Shown here one piece after another: positions 41,649-49,854 of a DNA stretch of 64,000 nt. The notes below the pieces were generated by a model. It did not search any database, was not told the DNA's origin, and was given only the letters and a program-made list of their open reading frames with translations. The stretch comes from Roseicella sp. DB1501. GTDB lineage: Bacteria > Pseudomonadota > Alphaproteobacteria > Acetobacterales > Acetobacteraceae. Positions within the stretch are counted from its first letter, which is position 1; every line of letters starts with the position of its first letter. The position numbers and the translations under genes were made by a program. Where the stretch lies: positions 620,001 to 684,000 of the forward strand of contig NZ_JABFHG010000001.1 in the NCBI RefSeq assembly GCF_013112485.1, given 5' to 3'.

Positions 41649-44600
41649 ACGGTCGCCGAGCGGGACCGCCGCCAGCCCCCTGTCCCTCCATCACTGCAAT
41701 CTCAGCCGGCGCGAAGCCACTGGCCGGCCGCCAACGCCAGGCCCGCAGCGCCAGCTGCCCGGCATCGTCGACGACGGTGTAGACCACCGGCACCACCACC
41801 AGGCTGAGCAGCGTCGAGGTTATCAGCCCGCCGATCACCACCAGCGCCATCGGCGCGCGGAACTCGGCATCGGCGCCGAGCCCGGCCGCGATATGCGCCA
41901 TGCCGGCGGTCATCGCGATCGTCGTCATGACGATTGGCCGCGCCCGCTTGCGCGCCGCCTCGAACAGCGCCGCGCTGCGCGCCAGGCCGGCCCGGCGCGC
42001 CTCGATGGCGTATTCCACCAGCAGGATCGAGTTCTTGGCGACGATGCCCATCAGCATCAGCACGCCGATCACCGCCGAGACGCCGAGCGCCTTCTGCGCC
42101 AGCAGCAGCGCCAGCAGCGCGCCGCCGAGCGAGAGCGGCAGGGCCGACATGATGGTCAGCGGCTGCAGGAAGCCGCCGAAGAGCAGCACCAGCACCAGGT
42201 AGATCAGCAGCACGCCGGTGCCGAGCGCGACGATGAAGCCGCCGAAAAGCTCGGTCATCACCTCCTTGTCGCCGGTCTCGCGCTCCCGCACCCCGGCCGG
42301 CAGGTTCTTCATGATCGGCAGGGCGGCGACCAGCGCCGTCGCCTCGCCGAGCGGCATGCCGTTCAGCTCCGCCTCCACCGTCGCCTTGCGCACCCGGTCC
42401 AGCCGGTCGATCTGCGCCGGGCCGGCGCCGTGCCGGATCTCCGCCACCGCCTCGAGCGGCACGGTGACCTCGGCGCGGCCGGCGACGCGCAGGCTGCGCA
42501 GCGCATCCATGTCGGTGCGGGCCGATTCCGCCAGCATGACGCGGATCGGGATCTGCCGGTCGGGCAGGGTGAAGCGGGCGAGCGACTGGTCGATATCGCC
42601 GATGGTGGCGATGCGCGCCGTGGCGCCGATCGCCGCCGCCGAGACGCCGAGCTCGGCGGCGCGGGCATCGCGGGGCAGGATCTGCAGCTCCGGCCGCTCC
42701 AGGCTGGCGACCGAGCGGGCGCCGGAGAGGCCGGGGATGGTCCGCATCTGCCGCTCCAGCTCGCGCGCCGCCCCGGCCAGCGCCGCGGCGTCGTCGCCGA
42801 TCAGGGTTATGGAGGCCTTGGAGCCGCTCATCCCGTCGGCGCCGAAGCGGATGCGGGCGCCGGGAATGGCCTCCAGCGCCGGCCGCACCGCCGCCTCGAA
42901 GCCCTGCTGGCTGAGCGCCCGCTCGCCGCGCGGCAGCAGGGTGACGATCAGGTTGGCGTTGCGCGGGTCGCCCTCGCGCGTGGTGCTGCCCATGCCGGGG
43001 CCGCCGGCGACCGTCGCGGTGCCGAGGGAGGCGAAGACCGAGGCGACCTCCGGCCGCGCATTCAGGATCGCCGTCGCCCGCCGCACCGCGGCATCGGTCT
43101 CGGCCAAGGTCGCGCCCGGGGCGAGCTCGAGCGCCAGCGCCGAGCGGCCGCGATCGGCGGCCGGGACGAAGTCCGAGGGGATCAGCGGCACCAAAGCGAG
43201 GGAGAGCAGGAAGAAGCCGGTCGCGCCCGCCAGCGTCGCCCACCGATGCCGGAGACACCAGCCGAGCAAAGCGAGGTAGCGCCTCCCGACCACCCCCTCC
43301 CCCACCTCCTCCGAGCGGTGCTCGCGCGGCTGGCGCAGCAGATAGGCGCCCATCAGCGGCGTCAGCAGCCGCGCGACCAGCAGCGAGAAGGTGACGGCGG
43401 CGGCGACGGTCAGGCCGAACTGCCGGAAGAACTGCCCCGGGATGCCCGGCATGAAGGCGACCGGGATGAAGACGGCGAGGATGGCGCCGGTCGTCGCCAT
43501 GACGGCGAGGCCGATCTCGGCCGAGGCCGCGAGCGCGGCGCGATAGGCCCCCTGCTCCGGCCGGCTGCGGAGATGCCGGACGATGTTCTCGATCTCGACG
43601 ATGGCGTCGTCCACCAGCACGCCGACGACCAGGGTCAGCGCCAGCAGGGTGATGTTGGACAGCGCGTAGCCGAGCCAGGAGAGGACGAGGAAGGTCGGGA
43701 TCAGCGAGAGCGGCATGGCGACGCAGGCCACCAGCGTCGCCCGCCAGTCGCGCAGGAAGATCCAGACCACCAGCACCGCCAGCGCCGAGCCGACCAGCAG
43801 CGCCTCGATGGCGCCGTGATAGCCGGCCTCGACGAAGGCGGTGGTGGAGGTGACCTTGCGGATCTCGATGCCGGGATGCTCGGCCTCCAGCAGCGCCGCC
43901 CGCGCCGCGACCTCGCGCGCCACCCGCACCTCGGAGGAGCCGCGGGTGCGCAGCACCTCGAAGGCCACCACCGGCCGTCCGTCGAGCCGCGCCGCGGTGC
44001 GAATCTCGGCATGCGAATCCGTCACCTCGGCCAGGTCGCCAAGCCGCGCCGTGCGGCCGTTCGAGAGGATGATCGGCCGCGCCCGCAGCGCCTCGACCGA
44101 GGCGGCCGAGCCCAGGGTGCGGATGCTCTGCTCGCTGGCGCCGAGCGTGCCGCGGCCGCCGGGGAGGTTGATGTTGGCGTCGCGCAGCTGGGCGTTCACC
44201 TGCGCCGCGGTGATGCCGAGGGCGAGCAGCCGGTCCGGCCGCAGCGCCACGCGGATCTCCCGCTCCACCCCGCCGACCCGGTTCACCTGGGCGACGCCCG
44301 GCACGGCGAGCAGCGACTTCGCCACGGTGTCGGTGACGAACCAGGAGAGCTCGGCCGTGCTCATCGCCGGCGCCGCCACCGTATAGGTGAGGATGGCGCC
44401 GCCGGTGATCTCGATGCGGCTGACGATCGGGTCGCGGATCGCCGCCGGCAGGTCGGCGCGGATCTGCGCCACCTTGTCGCGCACGTCGTTGGTGGCGCGG
44501 TCGGGGTCCTTGGCCAGGGAGAACTCGATCACCGTGGTCGAGGTGCCGTCCTGCACGATGGAGGTGATGTGCTTGACGTCGCCGATGCCGGCGACCGCGT

Positions 44601-44844
44601 CCTCGATCCGGCGCGTCACCTGCGTCTCCAGCTCGGCCGGCGCGGCGCCGGGCTGCAGCACGGTGACGACGACGGCGGGCAGGTCGATATCGGGCGTGTT
44701 GTTGATGCGAAGGCTCGGGAAGGCGACCAGCCCGCCCACCGTCAGCAGCAGGAACAGCACCACGGTGGCGATCGGGTTGCGGATCGCCCAGGCGGAGATG
44801 TTGCGGTACTCGGTCCCCGCATCGGGGGTGGGGGCGGATGCCAT
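41647..44844 (-). CDS. RND-family multidrug efflux transporter, inner-membrane pump
   Basis: A 1065-residue AcrB/HAE1-type proton-driven pump. TM1 is near residues 20-40 (NPIATVVLFLLLTVGGLVAF). The paired Asp of the proton relay is in LVVGVLVDDAIVEIEN near residue 410, and the second-half membrane block contains LMGIVAKNSILLVEYAIEAR. Two large periplasmic loops are present. It is encoded 12 bp after its adaptor gene. No outer-membrane factor gene is present, so it likely shares one encoded elsewhere. The neighbouring TetR regulator and twin operators suggest inducible export of toxic compounds. Confidence 0.92.
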   Translation of the reverse strand: MASAPTPDAGTEYRNISAWAIRNPIATVVLFLLLTVGGLVAFPSLRINNTPDIDLPAVVVTVLQPGAAPAELETQVTRRIEDAVAGIGDVKHITSIVQDGTSTTVIEFSLAKDPDRATNDVRDKVAQIRADLPAAIRDPIVSRIEITGGAILTYTVAAPAMSTAELSWFVTDTVAKSLLAVPGVAQVNRVGGVEREIRVALRPDRLLALGITAAQVNAQLRDANINLPGGRGTLGASEQSIRTLGSAASVEALRARPIILSNGRTARLGDLAEVTDSHAEIRTAARLDGRPVVAFEVLRTRGSSEVRVAREVAARAALLEAEHPGIEIRKVTSTTAFVEAGYHGAIEALLVGSALAVLVVWIFLRDWRATLVACVAMPLSLIPTFLVLSWLGYALSNITLLALTLVVGVLVDDAIVEIENIVRHLRSRPEQGAYRAALAASAEIGLAVMATTGAILAVFIPVAFMPGIPGQFFRQFGLTVAAAVTFSLLVARLLTPLMGAYLLRQPREHRSEEVGEGVVGRRYLALLGWCLRHRWATLAGATGFFLLSLALVPLIPSDFVPAADRGRSALALELAPGATLAETDAAVRRATAILNARPEVASVFASLGTATVAGGPGMGSTTREGDPRNANLIVTLLPRGERALSQQGFEAAVRPALEAIPGARIRFGADGMSGSKASITLIGDDAAALAGAARELERQMRTIPGLSGARSVASLERPELQILPRDARAAELGVSAAAIGATARIATIGDIDQSLARFTLPDRQIPIRVMLAESARTDMDALRSLRVAGRAEVTVPLEAVAEIRHGAGPAQIDRLDRVRKATVEAELNGMPLGEATALVAALPIMKNLPAGVRERETGDKEVMTELFGGFIVALGTGVLLIYLVLVLLFGGFLQPLTIMSALPLSLGGALLALLLAQKALGVSAVIGVLMLMGIVAKNSILLVEYAIEARRAGLARSAALFEAARKRARPIVMTTIAMTAGMAHIAAGLGADAEFRAPMALVVIGGLITSTLLSLVVVPVVYTVVDDAGQLALRAWRWRPASGFAPAEIAVMEGQGAGGGPARRP

Positions 44845-44856
44845 GGCCAGCCTCCC

Positions 44857-46047
44857 TCAGCGCGCCAGGGCGACGCGGTCGCCCTCGCTGAGGAAGCCGG
44901 CGCCGGTCGCCACCACGCGCTCGCCCTCGGCGAGGCCGGAGACGACCTCCACCTGCCCGTCCTGGCGCAGGCCGGTGGCGATGCGGCGCGCCTCGACATG
45001 CTCGGCGCCCTCGGCCAGCACGAAGACCACCGGCGCGCCATTGCGGAACACCACCGCCTCCTGCGGCACGGCGAGGACCGGAGCGGCGGCGGGCGGCGTG
45101 ATCTCGCCGCGCGCGAACATGCCGGGCCGCAATCCGGAGTCGGGCGGCAGGGTCAGGTGCACGATGCCGAGCCGCGTGTCGCCGGCCACCACCGGCGCCA
45201 CCGCCCGCACCCGCGCCGGGATCTCGCGCTCGCCATGGAAGACCCGCGCCGCCTGGCCCGGGGCGATGCCGGCGAGGTCGAGCTCCGGCACCCGGGCATC
45301 GAGCTCCAGCCTCCCGTCGCGGATCAGCCGCAGCATCTCCTGCCCGGGCTGCACCACGGCGCCGGGCAGGACGCTGCGGCGGGAGACGATGCCGTCGCTC
45401 GGCGCCAGGATGCGGGTCTGGGCGAGGCGCGCCGCCGCTTCCTCGCGGCGGGCGCGGGCGGCCGCGAGGCGCGCCGCCGCCTGCCGGGTCGCGGATTGGC
45501 GCTGCTCGAGGGTCTGGCGGGCGACGCTCTCGGTGCGGGCGAGCTCGGTCGAGCGGCGGAGATCGGCCTCGGCGATGCGCAGCGCCGCCTCGGCCTCGGC
45601 CTCGGCCGCCTCGGCCTGCGCCAGCTGGGCCGCTGGCAGGGCGGGGTCGAGCCGGACCAGCACCTGGCCCTGCCGCACCGCATCGCCCTCCTCAAAACCC
45701 ACTTCAACCACGCGCAGCCCACCGGTCTCGGTGCCGATCACCAGCTCCTGCCAGGCGGTGACCGAGCCGTCGCCGATCGCCGGGCGGCGCAGCGCCAGCC
45801 GCCGCACCGGAATCAGGCCGACGGTCAGCGCCGGCGGCGGCTCCACGGCGGCGGCCAAGGGCGAGGTGGTCGGGAGCGGGGCGGGCGGGGCCGGGCGCAG
45901 GGCCAGCCAGAGCCCGGCGCCGGCGAGCAGCGGGACGAGCGCCGCCAGGCCGAGCCACAGGCCGCGACGCCGCGCCGCGGGGCGCGTCGCATCGCCCCTG
46001 GTGAGCTGATCGGAGGTGAGCCGATCAGGAAGCGGGTGGTCCGGCAT
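44857..46047 (-). CDS. RND efflux periplasmic adaptor (membrane fusion protein)
   Basis: A 396-residue adaptor. An N-terminal membrane anchor is at about residues 30-50 (LWLGLAALVPLLAGAGLWLA) with no lipobox. The lipoyl-like half-motifs (VVEVGFEEGDAVRQGQVLVR and ILAPSDGIVSRRSVLPGAVV) flank a long alpha-hairpin (about 125-190, rich in Ala, Glu and Arg). It links the RND pump to an outer-membrane channel. It is the first gene of the operon, and its promoter region contains both TetR-type palindromes. Confidence 0.9.
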   Translation of the reverse strand: MPDHPLPDRLTSDQLTRGDATRPAARRRGLWLGLAALVPLLAGAGLWLALRPAPPAPLPTTSPLAAAVEPPPALTVGLIPVRRLALRRPAIGDGSVTAWQELVIGTETGGLRVVEVGFEEGDAVRQGQVLVRLDPALPAAQLAQAEAAEAEAEAALRIAEADLRRSTELARTESVARQTLEQRQSATRQAAARLAAARARREEAAARLAQTRILAPSDGIVSRRSVLPGAVVQPGQEMLRLIRDGRLELDARVPELDLAGIAPGQAARVFHGEREIPARVRAVAPVVAGDTRLGIVHLTLPPDSGLRPGMFARGEITPPAAAPVLAVPQEAVVFRNGAPVVFVLAEGAEHVEARRIATGLRQDGQVEVVSGLAEGERVVATGAGFLSEGDRVALAR

Positions 46048-46087
46048 GCTGGTCCTCGGGCCTCCCGGCCTCTCCTCTCACCGGCCA

Positions 46088-46103
46088 TTGACCAGATGGT
46101 CAA
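46088..46103. promoter_or_regulatory. TetR-type operator 1
   Basis: TTGACC-AGAT-GGTCAA, a perfect 16-bp palindrome in the 124-bp spacer between the efflux operon and the divergent tetR gene. It is nearer the adaptor start (46047). Confidence 0.7.
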
Positions 46104-46130
46104 TAGCTGCGACAGGCAATCTAGTGATAC

Positions 46131-46144
46131 TGACCGAAAGGTCA
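46131..46144. promoter_or_regulatory. TetR-type operator 2
   Basis: TGACC-GAAA-GGTCA, perfect 14-bp palindrome with the same GACC-N4-GGTC core as operator 1. The two centres are about 42 bp apart, close to four helical turns. It is nearer the tetR start (46172), so one regulator could block both promoters. Confidence 0.7.
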
Positions 46145-46171
46145 ACAACCGGATCGAGGGATGACGGACCG

Positions 46172-46849
46172 ATGACCGAGGCCGCGGGGCGGGACGCGAC
46201 GGACGGGGCAACGCCCCGGCAGGAAACCCGCTCTCGCCTGCCGCCCGAGGCGCGCATGCCGCAGATCCTGGAGGCGGCGATCGAGGAGTTCGCCGAGCGC
46301 GGCTATGCCGGCGCCCGCATGGCGGCGGTCGCCAGCCGCGCCGGCATCGCCAAGGGGTTGATCTACCACTACTTCCCCTCCAAGGCCGAGCTGTTCCAGG
46401 CGAGCATCGCGGCCTGCGCCCGGCCGATCTTCGAGGATGCGGAGCGGCGGCTCAGCGGCTTCCAGGGCTCGGCGCGGCAGTTGCTCGCCGACCTGATCGG
46501 CCTGGCCTATGCGCGCATCCGCGAGGAGCAGCGCGAGCGCGCCCTCTTCCGCCTCATCCTCACCGAGGCCGAACGCGTCCCGGCCCTGGCGGAGTTCTAC
46601 CGCCGGGAGATCCTGGAACGCGCCCTCGGCATCGCGCAGGCGGTGCTGCGCGCCGGCATCGCCTCGGGCGAGTTCCGCCCGGCGGCGGCCGCGCTGCCCG
46701 GCCTCGCCGCGGTGATCATGGCGCCGGCCGTGGCCGGCTCGGTCTGGCAGATGATCCTCGGCGATGCCGCGCCCGACCTCGCCGCCATGCAGGCGGCGCA
46801 TCTCGACCTGCTGCTCGCCGGCCTCGGCGCCGGCGGGCCCGCCGGCTGA
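46172..46849 (+). CDS. TetR-family transcriptional repressor
   Basis: A 225-residue TetR regulator. The helix-turn-helix is clear: ILEAAIEEFAERGYAGARMA, AVASRAGIAKGLIYHYFPSK (about residues 32-75), ending in the usual YHYFPSKAELF. The C-terminal ligand domain is helical and hydrophobic. It faces the RND operon across two matching palindromes and probably represses the pump and itself until an exported compound binds. GAGGGATG upstream offers a weak ribosome-binding site. Confidence 0.9.
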   Translation: MTEAAGRDATDGATPRQETRSRLPPEARMPQILEAAIEEFAERGYAGARMAAVASRAGIAKGLIYHYFPSKAELFQASIAACARPIFEDAERRLSGFQGSARQLLADLIGLAYARIREEQRERALFRLILTEAERVPALAEFYRREILERALGIAQAVLRAGIASGEFRPAAAALPGLAAVIMAPAVAGSVWQMILGDAAPDLAAMQAAHLDLLLAGLGAGGPAG

Positions 46850-46865
46850 CCCCTCGCCGCGCAGC

Positions 46866-48002
46866 TCATCCCCCGGCGGGCGGCGGATGCCCGAAATCGA
46901 AGCTCGGCTGCGCCCCCGCCTCCGCTTCCGCCGCGCCCACCGTCACGCCGAGCAGCCGCACCGGCCGCCGCAGCGGGAACAGCCCGCGCACCAGCTCGAG
47001 CGCCGCCGCGATGAGCGCCTCGCGGTCCCGCACCGGCAGCGGCCGGGTGCGGCTGCGGGTGACGGTGCGGAAATCGGCGTAGCGCAGCTTCACCGTCACC
47101 GTGCGGCCGAACCAGCGATGCTGCTCGCACCACGCCGCCACTTCGGCCGCCAGCGCCGCCACCCCGGCCTCCACCTGCCCCGTCTCGGTCAGGTCCTGCG
47201 GATAGGTGGTCTCGCTGCCGCTCGAGCGGCGCGGCCGGTCGGGCCGCACCGGCCGGTCGTCCTCGCCGCGGGCGATGGCGTGGAAATGCGCCCCGGCCTT
47301 GCCGAAATGCTGCTGCAGGAAGGCGAGCGGGCGTTCGCGCAGGTCGCGGCCGGTGCGGATGCCGAGCCGGTGCATCTTCGCCGCCGTCGCCGGGCCGACG
47401 CCGTGGAAGCGCGCCACCTCCAGCCCCTCGACGAAGCCCGGCCCCATCTCCGGCGTGATGACGAACTGCCCATCCGGCTTGCGGTGGTCGGAGGCGAGCT
47501 TGGCGAGGAACTTGTTGTAGGAGACGCCGGCCGAGGCGGTCAGCCCGGTCTCCGCGCGGATCGCCGCGCGGATCTCGGTGGCGATGCGGCTGGCCCAGGG
47601 GATGCCCTTCAGGTTCTCGGTGACGTCGAGATAGGCCTCGTCGAGCGAGAGCGGCTCGACCAGCGGCGTGTAGGCCTCGTAGATGCCGCGGATCTGGCGC
47701 GAGATGGCGCGGTAGACCTCGAAGCGCGGCTTCACGAAGACCAGCTCGGGGCAGAGCCGCAGCGCCTGGCTGGAGGGCATGGCGGAGCGGACGCCGAAGC
47801 GCCTCGCCTCGTAGCTCGCCGCCGCCACCACGCCGCGCTCGCGCGAGCCGCCGACGGCCAGCGGCCGGCTGCGCAGGGCGGGGTCGTCGCGCTGCTCGAC
47901 GCTGGCATAGAAGGCGTCGAGATCGACATGGCAGATCTTGCGGACCGGCGGGGTCACGGAGGGGGGCGTCACGGGCAGCGGCTCCGCCGCCGAGGATAGC
48001 AT
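46866..48002 (-). CDS. dinB: DNA polymerase IV (Y-family)
   Basis: A 378-residue Y-family polymerase. Catalytic motifs are HVDLDAFYASVEQRDDP (first Asp and steric gate region) and LSLDEAYLDVTENL (Asp/Glu pair). The helix-hairpin-helix ARFHGVGPATAAKMHRLGI and a little-finger domain follow. Near the C-terminus AQPSFDFG resembles a beta-clamp binding motif. It carries out error-prone translesion synthesis. No LexA box was recognised in front of it. Its start leaves about 20 extra N-terminal residues rich in Pro and Val. Confidence 0.92.
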   Translation of the reverse strand: MLSSAAEPLPVTPPSVTPPVRKICHVDLDAFYASVEQRDDPALRSRPLAVGGSRERGVVAAASYEARRFGVRSAMPSSQALRLCPELVFVKPRFEVYRAISRQIRGIYEAYTPLVEPLSLDEAYLDVTENLKGIPWASRIATEIRAAIRAETGLTASAGVSYNKFLAKLASDHRKPDGQFVITPEMGPGFVEGLEVARFHGVGPATAAKMHRLGIRTGRDLRERPLAFLQQHFGKAGAHFHAIARGEDDRPVRPDRPRRSSGSETTYPQDLTETGQVEAGVAALAAEVAAWCEQHRWFGRTVTVKLRYADFRTVTRSRTRPLPVRDREALIAAALELVRGLFPLRRPVRLLGVTVGAAEAEAGAQPSFDFGHPPPAGG

Positions 48003-48020
48003 GCCGCGCGACTGCCGGCC

Positions 48021-48887
48021 TCAGCGCCCGAAGGCGGCGAGCAGGAAGCCGAGGAGGTGGTCGGCGGCGACCAGCGTCGCGGCCGGGTCGGGCCAGGCGC
48101 GCAGCCGCCCACCCTGCCCGGTCGGGTCCGGCAGCAGCAGCGCGGCGCCGGGCGGCGCCAGGCCGAGCGCATCCCAGCCATAGCCGGTGCCGGCCAGCAT
48201 GCGGCGCCGCGCCCGCGCGGCGGGCGGGATGGCGGCCGCCAGCGCCTCGCAGGCCGCGGCGCCGTTCGCCGGATCGGCCTCGCCATGCAGCAGCAGCACG
48301 CGCCCCACCGCGAGGCCCCGGGCGGCCTCCGCCAGCGTCGCGTCGCAGCCCGGATAGAGCAGCGCCAGGGCCACCGGGGCTGCCATCGGGGCTGCCATCG
48401 GGGCTGGTTGGGCGGCGAGCGCCAGCAGGGCCGCGCGCGCGCCGGCGCCGAGGCCGAGCACGGCGACGCGCCGGCCATCGAGCCGCGCATCGCCGGCGAT
48501 GGCGGCGAGGCCGGCCGCGAGCCAGGCCTCGGTCCGGGCCTCGGCGCCCTCGGGGGATTCGAGCAGGGCGATGCCGTTCTCCAGCAGCCGGTCGCCATAG
48601 GCGATGACGCCCGTCGTGCCGCCATCGACATCGGGCAGCAGGATCGCCACCGGCCAAGGCTCGCCTGGCCTCCGCCCCGCTGACCGATGCCCTGTTGGCG
48701 GCGCGGTGCGCGGCAGGGTGAGGATGCCGAAGGCTGGGCCGAGCGGCAGCACCTCGCTGCCGCCGGGCGGGTCCGGCATCGGCTCCGCGGCCCGCGCCGC
48801 GGCCAGGGCAAGCAAGGGGGTCAGCAAGAGGGCGAGCAGCACGGCCAACCGCGCCCCCCGCCGCCACCAGGTTGCGGCTCGCACCAC
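48021..48887 (-). CDS. Exported alpha/beta-hydrolase-like protein lacking a standard nucleophile
   Basis: A 288-residue protein with an N-terminal signal or anchor (LAVLLALLLTPLLALAAARAAE, residues 13-34). The fold resembles the dienelactone hydrolase group: WPVAILLPDVDGG, then the nucleophile elbow region RVAVLGLGAGARAALLAL, then VALALLYPGCDAT and VGRVLLLHGEADP. At the elbow, where GxSxG is expected, the sequence is GLGAG, so the serine is missing. A perfect nine-base triplication (GGGGCTGCCATC-like, around 48379-48407) encodes PAPMAAPMAAP. It may be a non-catalytic homologue. It is 18 bp upstream of dinB. Confidence 0.65.
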   Translation of the reverse strand: MVRAATWWRRGARLAVLLALLLTPLLALAAARAAEPMPDPPGGSEVLPLGPAFGILTLPRTAPPTGHRSAGRRPGEPWPVAILLPDVDGGTTGVIAYGDRLLENGIALLESPEGAEARTEAWLAAGLAAIAGDARLDGRRVAVLGLGAGARAALLALAAQPAPMAAPMAAPVALALLYPGCDATLAEAARGLAVGRVLLLHGEADPANGAAACEALAAAIPPAARARRRMLAGTGYGWDALGLAPPGAALLLPDPTGQGGRLRAWPDPAATLVAADHLLGFLLAAFGR

Positions 48888-49057
48888 GCGTCTCCTCGAT
48901 CACCGCGCCCGTCTCGCCCGGGCCCTCGCCGCCGGGCCTGCGCCCTGCCCGCGATCCGGGCCCGACGCTGCCATGCCGGCCTTCCGCCCGCCGTGCCGCG
49001 CCGCACGCGCCGCGCCGCGCCGTTGACCATCCGGCCGCCGCTGCCGGAGAAGGGAGC

Positions 49058-49786
49058 ATGGACAGCCCCCTCCGCCTCGGCATGCTCACCCCCTCCTCGA
49101 ACACCGTGCTGGAGCCGCTGACCGCGGCGCTGCTCGCCGACCTGCCGGCGGCCACGGCGCATTTCGCCCGCTTCCGCGTGGTGGCGATCGACATGGGCGC
49201 GGGATCGCGGTCGCAATTCGACCTCGCGCCGGTCCTTGCCGCGGCGGATCTGCTGGCCGATGCCAAGGTGCATGCGATCTGTTGGAACGGCACCTCGGGC
49301 GCCTGGCTCGGCCTCGAGCAGGACCGCGCGCTCTGCGCCGCCATCGCCGAACGCACCGGCATCCCGGCGACCACCGCGACGCTCGCCCTCATGCGCGCCC
49401 TGGCCGCCCTCGACGCGCGCCGGGTCGGGCTGGTGACGCCCTATCTGGGCGAGGTGCAGCGGGCGATCGCGGCGCGCTGGGCCGAGGCCGGGCTCGACTG
49501 CGTCGCCGAGCGGCATCTGGAGGATCCGGGCAATTTCAGCTTCGCCACGCATGGCGAGGTGGTGATCGAGCGGCTGGTGCGCGAGGTGGCCGCGGCGGGG
49601 CCGGAGGCGATCGCCATCCACTGCACCAATTTCCGCGGCGCCCGCGTGGCGCCGCGGCTCGAGGCCGAGTTCGGCATCCCGGTGCTCGACAGCGTCTCGG
49701 TCTCGCTCTGGGGCGCCTTCGGGGCGGCCGGCGCGGATGCGGCGCCGCTGGCACGGCACGGGCGCGTCTTCGCCCTGCCCTGGTAG
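49058..49786 (+). CDS. Maleate isomerase-like Asp/Glu racemase superfamily protein
   Basis: A 242-residue protein. The N-terminus LGMLTPSSNTVLEPLT is the hallmark of maleate cis-trans isomerase and arylmalonate decarboxylase relatives. The two catalytic cysteines appear in HAICWNGTSGAW (near residue 76) and AIHCTNFRGARVA (near residue 189). AGAAGGGAG precedes the ATG. It could isomerise maleate, which arises in nicotinate breakdown, and a nicotinamidase lies 2.3 kb away; that link is inference. It stands alone on its strand. Confidence 0.82.
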   Translation: MDSPLRLGMLTPSSNTVLEPLTAALLADLPAATAHFARFRVVAIDMGAGSRSQFDLAPVLAAADLLADAKVHAICWNGTSGAWLGLEQDRALCAAIAERTGIPATTATLALMRALAALDARRVGLVTPYLGEVQRAIAARWAEAGLDCVAERHLEDPGNFSFATHGEVVIERLVREVAAAGPEAIAIHCTNFRGARVAPRLEAEFGIPVLDSVSVSLWGAFGAAGADAAPLARHGRVFALPW

Positions 49787-49819
49787 CGCGGCGGCTGGGA
49801 AAAACGCGCCGCAGCAGCC

Positions 49820-49847
49820 TTGTCGAGCGGTTACGTTATAATATAAC
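49820..49847 (+). promoter_or_regulatory. Promoter with Zur-like palindrome; leaderless start
   Basis: TTGTCG (49820-49825), 16-bp spacer, TATAAC (49842-49847). The -10 lies inside GTTATA-A-TATAAC (49835-49847), a perfect 13-bp palindrome equal to the core of Zur (zinc uptake regulator) boxes. The ATG of the TonB receptor is at 49855, only eight bases past the -10 and without a ribosome-binding site, so the mRNA would be leaderless. Confidence 0.65.
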
Positions 49848-49854
49848 TCTACCC

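Noticed and set aside
41503-46164. A 1.5-kb-codon open frame on the plus strand opposite the RND pump and adaptor genes
   Set aside because: It is the antisense image of two well-conserved genes. High GC removes stop codons from that frame, and the translation is Arg/Asp/His/Gly-rich with no domain.
49820-49842. TTGTCG with the exact TATAAT at 49837-49842 as the promoter
   Set aside because: The spacing is only 11 bp. TATAAC at 49842 with a 16-bp spacer is the better pairing.
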